A stretch of DNA of 64,000 nucleotides from Ctenosaura bakeri (Eukaryota; Chordata; Lepidosauria; Squamata; Iguanidae): positions 62,001-126,000 of the forward strand of contig CAOLHI010002135.1 of assembly GCA_948474755.1 (NCBI GenBank). The letters are read 5' to 3'. This document shows positions 58,147-64,000 of the stretch, in pieces (the first letter of the stretch is position 1; every line of letters begins with the position of its first letter). Below the pieces are notes generated by a model, which was given only the letters and a program-made list of their open reading frames with translations, ran no database searches and had not been told where the DNA came from. The position numbers were made by a program, and so were the translations under genes.

Positions 58147-58243
58147 GTGTATGATGGCACAGATGACCACTCGAAGAACCACAGTTACAGGTAAGCAACC
58201 TGTTCTTCTTCTTCGTGGTCTCCGTGCCTTCATACACTAGGAG
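58147..58243. repeat. DIRS copy 2 internal complementary region
   Basis: 58147-58208 is complementary to 57904-57965, and 58209-58243 to 63958-63992 with one mismatch (58223, C where T is expected). Confidence 0.9.
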
Positions 58244-58279
58244 ACTGTGTAGCTTACCGGTCGGATGGCGGGTCAGGTC

Positions 58280-59821
58280 CTACAGCACGGAAGCCAGCAC
58301 CTCACGTCCAAACCGGGCATCTCTGCGCGACCGGCAGTCGAGCCTGTAGTGGCGCACGAAGGTCGATGGTTGGGACCAGGTCGCCACACGGCAGAGTTCA
58401 TGCAGGTCAACTCCTCGCAGGAGGGCCGCAGAAGTAGCCACAGCTCTGGTGGAGTGGGCTCGAAGCAGGACTGGCGGAGGCTTCCTCGCGAGCTCATACG
58501 CCAGTTGAATAGTCCGTACCACCCACTTGGAGAAGCGCTGGGTGGACACTTTGAGGCCCTTCCGACGTCGCCCATAGCAAACGAAGAGATGCGGCGTCTG
58601 TCGGAAGGAAGCAGTCCTGTCCATGTAGAAGGCCACGGCACGACGCACGTTCAGGGAGTGGAGGGACCGCTCCAACGGTGTCGTCGGATTCGGGAAGAAG
58701 GCAGGCAGGATGATGTCCTGGTTGAGATGGAAACTGGACACCACCTTAGGCAGGAACGAGATGTCAGGTCTCAGGACCACCTTGTCTCTGTGGAAGACCG
58801 TGAAGGGCTCATCGGATCGAAGAGCTGTGATCTCACCCGCTCGCCTCGCTGAGGTCACCGCTACCAGGAAGGCAGTTTTCATGGTCAGGAGCCTGTCATC
58901 CGAGGTCGCCCGCGGCTTGAAGGGCGGCTTTGTCAGCTGCGAGAGCACCAGCGAGAGGGACCACGGCAGTAGCGGCGGCGATACCGGCGGGTAGAGATGA
59001 TGAAGTCCTTTCAGGAACCGCTTAACGGTATCGTTCCTGAAGAAGGCCGAGGCAGCAGATCGTGGCGGTTGGTATGCCACGATCGCGGAGAAATACACCT
59101 TCAGGGATGGAAACACCAGACCCTGTTGCCGGAGGTGCAGGAGGAAATGCAGGACGGTAGAGAGCCCCGCGGGCGATACCGGCTCACTCCTCTCGTTAGC
59201 GAAGGTCAGGAAGCGTCGCCATTTATATTGATAGTTGCGACAGGTGGATTCCTTCCTGGCCGCGACGAGGACGGTACCGAGCACGGGATCATCTAGTGCG
59301 ATATCCTCCAGGCATGGAGGGCCAGGCGTGGCAGGTCCGGATGGAGGACTCGGCCGCCGGAGTGGGAGAGCAGGTCCGGTGTCGGTGGCAACCGGAGCAG
59401 GTCGTCTCGTGCAGCTTGTAGCAGGGGTGCGAACCAATGTTGCCTCGGCCAATATGGGGCTACCAGGATCGCGTCGGCTCGGTCGGCGAGGATCTTCGAT
59501 ATCGTCCAGCCGAGCAGCGGGAATGGCGGGAACGCGTAGAGGAGTTCCCCGGTCCACGGAAACTGGAAAGCATCCCCGATGGAGGCGCGATCGTGGCCCG
59601 CTCTGGAACAGAACCGGCGACACTTCACGTTTTCCCTGGTAGCGAAGAGGTCGATCGATGGTTCGCCCCAGCGGTCCCGAATCAGTCTGAACGCCTCTCC
59701 GGAGAGAGACCATTCGTGATGGGATGAGGTGTCCCTGCTGAGGGCGTCTGCCGTGGTGTTCTCCTGCCCGGCCAGGTGAACTGCCACGGGATGCGTGTGC
59801 AGGCGAATGCACCATTCCCAC
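58280..59821 (-). CDS. Tyrosine recombinase of DIRS copy 2
   Basis: Site-specific recombinase that would integrate the circular DNA form. In the 513-codon frame, conserved homology starts near residue 170 ('LEDIALDDPVLG'). Predicted catalytic residues are Arg327 (SARRAGE), His456 and Arg459 (AHSTRA), Trp482 and nucleophile Tyr492 (FVRHY), with Xer-like spacing. The first ~170 codons overlap the RT ORF in the -1 frame and are Pro/Arg/Ser-rich, probably not selected as protein. The listed first codon is GTG, and the ATG at 59815 is absent in copy 1. The real start is unknown; a -1 frameshift or non-AUG start is possible. It ends 37 bases before the internal complementary region. Confidence 0.85.
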   Translation of the reverse strand: MGMVHSPAHASRGSSPGRAGEHHGRRPQQGHLIPSRMVSLRRGVQTDSGPLGRTIDRPLRYQGKREVSPVLFQSGPRSRLHRGCFPVSVDRGTPLRVPAIPAARLDDIEDPRRPSRRDPGSPILAEATLVRTPATSCTRRPAPVATDTGPALPLRRPSPPSGPATPGPPCLEDIALDDPVLGTVLVAARKESTCRNYQYKWRRFLTFANERSEPVSPAGLSTVLHFLLHLRQQGLVFPSLKVYFSAIVAYQPPRSAASAFFRNDTVKRFLKGLHHLYPPVSPPLLPWSLSLVLSQLTKPPFKPRATSDDRLLTMKTAFLVAVTSARRAGEITALRSDEPFTVFHRDKVVLRPDISFLPKVVSSFHLNQDIILPAFFPNPTTPLERSLHSLNVRRAVAFYMDRTASFRQTPHLFVCYGRRRKGLKVSTQRFSKWVVRTIQLAYELARKPPPVLLRAHSTRAVATSAALLRGVDLHELCRVATWSQPSTFVRHYRLDCRSRRDARFGREVLASVL

Positions 59822-61206
59822 AAGTCGAGTGCGATGTTGAGCAGGGTTGTGGAGTGAGTCCCTCCTTGTCTGTTGATGTAACAGACGGCGGTGGTATTGT
59901 CCGTCAGAACCAGGACCGTGTGCCCCTCTACGACGTGGCGGAACGCCCGTAGCGCTTTAGAGATGGCGAGCAGCTCCAGCGCGTTGATATGGAGAGCGGT
60001 CTCGTCGTCGGTCCATCTGTCGCGGACTCTGAGATCGCCGCAGTGGGCACCCCATCCATACAGGGAGGCGTCGGTCGTTACCGTCACCTTCGGTGTCGGC
60101 TGTTGGAAAGGCATCCCTGACATCAGATTGCGTCGCGACTGCCACCATCGGAGGGATGAGCGGACGTCTTCTGGCAGCTGCAGTCGGAGTGTCTGTTCGT
60201 CTCGCAGGGGGTCGAATATGCGGACGAACCAGTGTTGAAGAGGTCTCGCTCTCAGCCTGGCGAGATATGTCACAGCGGTCGTCGCAGCCATGTAGCCCAA
60301 GAGCTGCTGGACGCTTCTCGCAGATAACGTCGGGGCCGTACGAGCGTGAGCGGCGGCCCGGATCAGGGTTTGGGCTCGAGGCTCTGGTAGGTACGCCCTG
60401 GCGGAGGTCGAGTCGAGCGTCGCCCCGATGAAGTCCAAGATCCTCGCCGGCTCGAGGTGGGACTTCTTCGGATTCACCCGTAGACCAAGGCGGGTCAGGA
60501 GTGACAACGTCATGTGGACGTCGTGGTAAAGTCTCTGTTTGCAGGACGCCACCAACAGCCAATCGTCGAGGTAAGGGAAGACAGAAGCACCCTTCGTCCG
60601 CAGGAAGGATACCACCGGGGCCATGAACTTGGTGAAGACCCTTGGGGCAGTCGAGAGTCCGAACGGCAGCACCTTGTATTGGTAGCAGATATCGTCGACT
60701 GCGAAGCGGAGGTATCGTCTGTGCTGCGGGCGAATGGCGATATGGAAGTATGCGTCTCGGAGATCGATGGAGGCGAACCAGTCCCCTCGATGTAGGAAGG
60801 GCAGGATCGACGGTATCGTGACCATCTTGAACCTCTTGGGGCGGATGTAGTAGTTCACCCCTCTGAGGTCTAGGATCGGCCGGAGGTTACCGTCGGCTTT
60901 CGGTACCGTGAAGTACCTGGAGAAGAAGCCGGTGGTCTTGGCTTCTTGCGGGAGCTGCTCGATCGCCCCTTTCTGGAGGAGGGACTGGATCTCTTCCAGG
61001 AGGGCCGGACTCGACGGGGTGGAGTAGTAAGCGCCTCGAGGCGGAATATCGTGAAACTCGATGGCGTAGCCAAGACGGACGATGGAAAGCACCCAAGAGT
61101 CCGTAGTGACACGTTGCCACTCCGCGAGATGTCGAGCTAGAGTCGGTCGGTCTCCGAGCGCAGATGGTAGGCTGAAGAGTGGGTATTGGTAGGTCCTGCC
61201 AGGCAC
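59293..61206 (-). CDS. Reverse transcriptase/RNase H/methylase-like polyprotein of DIRS copy 2
   Basis: 637 codons, intact. RT core at about residues 85-265: SIDLRDAY 146-153, VLPFGLSTAPRV 179-190, YLDD 212-215. RNase H at about 374-490: acidic residues Asp379, Glu411, Asp436, Asp487. Methylase-like domain at about 516-600 (IDLFATREN, YAFPPFPLL, VAPYWP), as in other DIRS elements; its activity is unproven. Codon 1 is GTG. The frame is open about 210 bases further upstream inside ORF1 without any ATG, and the first in-frame Met after codon 1 (residue 128) is inside RT. It lies +1 from ORF1, whose TGA is at 61208-61210, so expression as an ORF1 fusion by frameshift is likely. Confidence 0.94.
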   Translation of the reverse strand: MPGRTYQYPLFSLPSALGDRPTLARHLAEWQRVTTDSWVLSIVRLGYAIEFHDIPPRGAYYSTPSSPALLEEIQSLLQKGAIEQLPQEAKTTGFFSRYFTVPKADGNLRPILDLRGVNYYIRPKRFKMVTIPSILPFLHRGDWFASIDLRDAYFHIAIRPQHRRYLRFAVDDICYQYKVLPFGLSTAPRVFTKFMAPVVSFLRTKGASVFPYLDDWLLVASCKQRLYHDVHMTLSLLTRLGLRVNPKKSHLEPARILDFIGATLDSTSARAYLPEPRAQTLIRAAAHARTAPTLSARSVQQLLGYMAATTAVTYLARLRARPLQHWFVRIFDPLRDEQTLRLQLPEDVRSSLRWWQSRRNLMSGMPFQQPTPKVTVTTDASLYGWGAHCGDLRVRDRWTDDETALHINALELLAISKALRAFRHVVEGHTVLVLTDNTTAVCYINRQGGTHSTTLLNIALDLWEWCIRLHTHPVAVHLAGQENTTADALSRDTSSHHEWSLSGEAFRLIRDRWGEPSIDLFATRENVKCRRFCSRAGHDRASIGDAFQFPWTGELLYAFPPFPLLGWTISKILADRADAILVAPYWPRQHWFAPLLQAARDDLLRLPPTPDLLSHSGGRVLHPDLPRLALHAWRISH

Positions 61207-61213
61207 GTCAAAA
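61207..61213 (-). other. Candidate +1 frameshift site, DIRS copy 2
   Basis: TTT-TGA-C: a slippery Phe codon followed by the ORF1 stop. A one-base forward slip on UUUU (61213-61210) gives GAC-GTG-CCT, continuing into the RT frame as Asp-Val-Pro. Same logic as antizyme (UCC-UGA) and, to my knowledge, UUU-UGA sites in some antizyme genes. Confidence 0.6.
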
Positions 61214-63664
61214 CCGAGACTTTGTCTCGGAGGAGGACTTCTTGGACGAAGCCGGGCGTCGTCTAAACGTGCGTCTGGCCGACGAGCCGGAGGACGGTCT
61301 CGACTGTCCAGACTGGGCCGAACGCTGGAACGACGAGGTGGAAGATCGTCGCCAGGATGGGCGGAAGGTGGAGGTCCTGCGGGCTTGCGTGGCCGGCTGT
61401 AGCCCGATCTTCTTGGCGGTTAGCCTCGCCTTCACGAGATTGTCCAACGCTTCGTCGGTGGACGAATTGAATAGGCCCTCACCGTCGAAGGGGAGATCTT
61501 CAATTCTCCTTCTGGTGTCCTCCTGGATGTCGGCCGGCCGCAGCCAAGCATGGCGGCGCAGGCCGATGGATCCCGCCATGACCCGGGAGGCAATCTCCAC
61601 TGCGTGCCTGGAGGAGGCCATCTGCTGCCGAGCGATGGAGATGGCCTCGTTGAATATCACCGAGGAGGCTTGGCGGATGTCCTCCGGTACCGCCTCCATC
61701 GCCGGTTGAAGGCGATCGAGCACCTTTTTCAGGTATGCCACGAGGCAAGCCTGGGTGTTGGACAGCCTGATCTGCAAGGAGGCGGCGGAATAGAACCTTC
61801 TTGCATAGGCGTCCAACTTCCTGCCCTCTTTGTCCGGCGGGGTGGTGTGCTGCCTGCCGGAGCCTTTCGTCTGTGCCGACTCGACCACCACAGAGTTCGG
61901 TGCAGGGTGATTGAAGAGATAACCGGCGTTATCCTTCTGCACCCTGTAGAGGTGTTCCAGCCGCTGCGGTATCGGCTGAGCCGAGGCCGGCCTATCCCAG
62001 GCGGCCTTCACCAGTCTGGATATCCGGGGCAGGAGAGGCAGCGGGGCCGTGGCAGGTTGCTTCCCCTCAAAGACAGAGAAGACTGGATCGTCGTCCTCCG
62101 GCTCTGCATCGGCGATCTTAAGGCCGAGGGTAGTAGCCATGCGGAGCAGCATCGCAGAGAACTGGTGGACGTCCTCTGGAGCAGAATCTGGGATCGGGTC
62201 CCCGAATCCCAGCGGAGGAGACTCCTGGGAGGCCGCCTCAGACACCTCTGATTCCGCACTTGAGTCGTACGACTCCGAGCTCGGTGAGTCCTCTCGCCGC
62301 TCGCTTTCCGGCTCCTTCGCAGTCGCCACAGGTGTTGCCTTCTTAGGCTTCTCTGCAGCCGGGGCGGTGGTAGTGGCAGCGTCACGCTTGGGCTGGCTGA
62401 CCACGGACTTCACCTTCTTATTGGTGACAGGGGTAGTCTGGCAGGCTGACGTTGTCTTAGCCCGCTCAGTCACCACCGACTCCGTAGGGCGCGTCGCCGT
62501 TGCCGTGACCCTAGGAGGTGGCGATATCGCCCGATATCGAGGTGAAGGCTCCCTCGCCCTATGATATCGAGGAGAGGGAGAGCGGCTGAAGGAGCGGCGG
62601 TCCGACGGAGATCGGCTTCGGTGGCGACGGTACCGAGCCTCGTCCCCTCTAGGCGAGCGCGATTCGCGCTGTCGACGAGGTGACCGGGACCTCCGGAAGG
62701 TCTCCCAGCGACTCGGGTCACGATGGTACCGATCCCGGTACGATGGTGAATGTGACCGATAAGAGGCCGGGCGCTCTCTCCATTCAGATTCCCTCGCGTA
62801 CCTGGCCACGTAGGACGCCGAGGTGTATCTGGAGGCAGACGAGCGAGGTTGTTCCTCTCTAGTCTCCCTCGGAGGCGGCGAGGCCACCGGACGCTCCGAA
62901 GAGCGGGACCGGGACCGGAAGGAGGTCGAACGCCGCTCCAGAGAAGCAGAGGGCTCTCTCTGCTGCAGGTCGGCCGACCTGCGACGGCTGGAAGGACGGT
63001 GGTGCTCCTCCACCAGGGTTGGAGGGTCTGCCACAGGCGAGTCCGGGCGCTGTTGGGGAACGTCCTCGATCTCATCCGAGAGATCGACGGACTCACCTCG
63101 CCCTTTGGAAGGCTGCTGAGTAGGAGGAGGAGGAGGAGGTTGAACGTCCCCAGCCGGGGAGCGATTCTTCTCCTTCTTCTTCTTCTTCTTCTTCTTCTCC
63201 TTCTCCTTGCCCTTGTCTCCGTCCGGAGCAGGGCGCTTTTTAGCAGGCGTCTCCTTCAGGGGAGCCTCAGCCTTCCTCGCCGTCGAAGAGCCTTTCGCTG
63301 ACTTGGCAGCCGCCGACAGCTTCGGGATCCTCGGTAACGCCGAGATCGGCGTTCTCGCCGGTACCGAGCCCGATACCAACGAGGTGGACGGAACGGCAGC
63401 CGCCGATACCGTCGATGGCGTGGTCATCTTCTTGTCGGCCATTTTGGAAGTGGAGGTCTCGTCTATCGCCCGCAGAGACTGTTCCCAACAATAAGACTTA
63501 AGTCTCGCGGACCGGTTGCGGAGAGTTTGGGGAGTAAAATCCCGGCAAATTGGGCAAGTCCGAGTGTTGTGGGACTCACCCAAACAGAAGAGACACTCCT
63601 TGTGGCCGTCGTTGAGGGCAACTTTGCGCCTGCAGGACACGCACTTTTTGAAGAGCGCGGACAT
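61208..63664 (-). CDS. ORF1 (Gag-like) of DIRS copy 2, intact
   Basis: 818 aa. Presumed nucleic-acid-binding structural protein. Residues 8-40 hold Cys pairs and a retroviral-type CX2CX4HX4C knuckle (Cys24, Cys27, His32, Cys37). A Lys tract (about 152-167) could serve nuclear import. Residues 225-385 are rich in RS/SP/SRSP dipeptides like SR splicing factors. Acidic Ser/Glu region about 450-480. Residues 540-760 resemble the DIRS Gag segment from which the LAP2alpha-specific region of TMPO is thought to derive ('LDAYARRFYSAASLQ', 'RRIEDLPFDGEGLF'). The C-terminus is basic and Ser-rich. The ATG at 63664 follows a 328-base leader. It ends in TTT-TGA one base from the RT frame. Confidence 0.9.
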   Translation of the reverse strand: MSALFKKCVSCRRKVALNDGHKECLFCLGESHNTRTCPICRDFTPQTLRNRSARLKSYCWEQSLRAIDETSTSKMADKKMTTPSTVSAAAVPSTSLVSGSVPARTPISALPRIPKLSAAAKSAKGSSTARKAEAPLKETPAKKRPAPDGDKGKEKEKKKKKKKKEKNRSPAGDVQPPPPPPTQQPSKGRGESVDLSDEIEDVPQQRPDSPVADPPTLVEEHHRPSSRRRSADLQQREPSASLERRSTSFRSRSRSSERPVASPPPRETREEQPRSSASRYTSASYVARYARESEWRERPASYRSHSPSYRDRYHRDPSRWETFRRSRSPRRQRESRSPRGDEARYRRHRSRSPSDRRSFSRSPSPRYHRAREPSPRYRAISPPPRVTATATRPTESVVTERAKTTSACQTTPVTNKKVKSVVSQPKRDAATTTAPAAEKPKKATPVATAKEPESERREDSPSSESYDSSAESEVSEAASQESPPLGFGDPIPDSAPEDVHQFSAMLLRMATTLGLKIADAEPEDDDPVFSVFEGKQPATAPLPLLPRISRLVKAAWDRPASAQPIPQRLEHLYRVQKDNAGYLFNHPAPNSVVVESAQTKGSGRQHTTPPDKEGRKLDAYARRFYSAASLQIRLSNTQACLVAYLKKVLDRLQPAMEAVPEDIRQASSVIFNEAISIARQQMASSRHAVEIASRVMAGSIGLRRHAWLRPADIQEDTRRRIEDLPFDGEGLFNSSTDEALDNLVKARLTAKKIGLQPATQARRTSTFRPSWRRSSTSSFQRSAQSGQSRPSSGSSARRTFRRRPASSKKSSSETKSRF

Positions 63665-63836
63665 AAGACGAAAAACGCCAAAATGTGAAGATCCGAAATC
63701 ACCAAAAACCGAATGGGGAGTCCGAAAGAGAGGTCAGAGACAGTCCAAAAGTCCGTAAAACCGTGAAACAGCAAGCCAAGCACAAAAGTGAGAGGAACAA
63801 ACTGAAGAACCTTCCGTACGCGATGGCAGACGAGAA

Positions 63837-63992
63837 AGAACTGAGGAGAGACCGTTGCTCGGCGGGAGGAGCATGCGCAGTACCGGCGTGGGGGAGGGGT
63901 TCCCGCCAAGCGAACAAGCTCTAGAAGTTTCCGAACGCTACCGCGCAGGCGCTAAAGCTCCTAGTGTATGAAGGCACAGAGACCACGAAGAA
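63837..63992. repeat. DIRS copy 2 right terminal repeat (element 5' end, presumed promoter)
   Basis: Inverted partner of the left repeat. Outer end 'ccacgaagaa' at 63983-63992. As in copy 1 it carries GC-rich, TATA-less sequence with E2F-like and NRF1-like words upstream of ORF1. Only 8 bases of right flank are present in the window. Confidence 0.88.
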
Positions 63993-64000
63993 GAAATATC

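Larger units (their letters stand above)
57904..63992 (-). mobile_element. DIRS-like retrotransposon, copy 2, apparently intact
   Basis: A 6089-bp element with the same termini, inverted repeats and internal complementary region as copy 1, in the same orientation 36 kb away. All three coding frames are open: ORF1 818 aa, RT/RNase H/methylase-like 637 aa, tyrosine recombinase. The left junction is 'aaccatt|gaagaac' and the right is 'gaagaa|gaaatatc'; no duplication is seen. Inverted repeats differ at two positions (58042, 58076), both CpG-to-CpA. It has the parts expected of an autonomous DIRS element; activity is not shown by sequence alone. Confidence 0.95.

Noticed and set aside
61550..62251. 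233-codon plus-strand frame opposite ORF1 of DIRS copy 2
   Set aside because: It is antisense to an intact ORF1. GC-rich codon bias opens the opposite strand, and the translation has no recognisable domain. Similar antisense frames exist all over both DIRS copies.

Overview
The window looks like vertebrate nuclear DNA, most likely a squamate reptile (lizard). The evidence is the repeat set: CR1 and L2 LINE fragments, tRNA-derived SINEs of squamate type, a 5S rRNA-derived SINE, many short inverted-repeat DNA transposons (MITEs), and two DIRS-type retrotransposons. I found no exon of a host protein-coding gene and no functional tRNA or rRNA gene. Much of the sequence between repeats is AT-rich and gives nothing I can recognise.

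The main content is two nearly identical DIRS-like tyrosine-recombinase retrotransposons, both on the minus strand. Copy 1 is at 21987-28071 and copy 2 at 57904-63992. Each is about 6.09 kb, GC- and CpG-rich, and bounded by inverted terminal repeats. Each has an internal complementary region that joins the complements of both outer ends, the hallmark of DIRS elements. In the sense direction each has ORF1 (Gag-like: CCHC zinc knuckle, poly-Lys tract, RS-rich region, LAP2alpha-like C-terminal part), then reverse transcriptase/RNase H/methylase-like ORF2, then an overlapping tyrosine recombinase frame. Copy 2 keeps all three frames open. Copy 1 keeps RT/RNase H and recombinase open but has three frameshifts in ORF1. 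ORF1 ends in TTT-TGA-C and ORF2 lies in the +1 frame with no ATG, which is a good candidate for programmed +1 frameshifting.

Layout. 1-21.9 kb: AT-rich DNA with two related LTR-like repeats (1.4-2.1 and 12.4-13.4 kb), MITEs, three CR1 3' ends plus a fourth antiparallel fragment, a 5S-SINE and a tRNA-SINE. 21.9-28.4 kb: DIRS copy 1, inserted into the trinucleotide tail of an L2 LINE. 28.4-38.4 kb: dense SINE, L2, CR1 and MITE fragments plus a Tigger-like MITE at 36.1 kb. 38.4-45.3 kb: repeat-poor, nothing recognised. 45.3-57.9 kb: scattered SINEs, L2 fragments (one with a decayed RT active-site motif at 56.2 kb) and MITEs. 57.9-64 kb: DIRS copy 2.

All calls come from reading the sequence and the translations. 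Family names are matches from memory, boundaries marked approximate are by eye, and no database or alignment was run.
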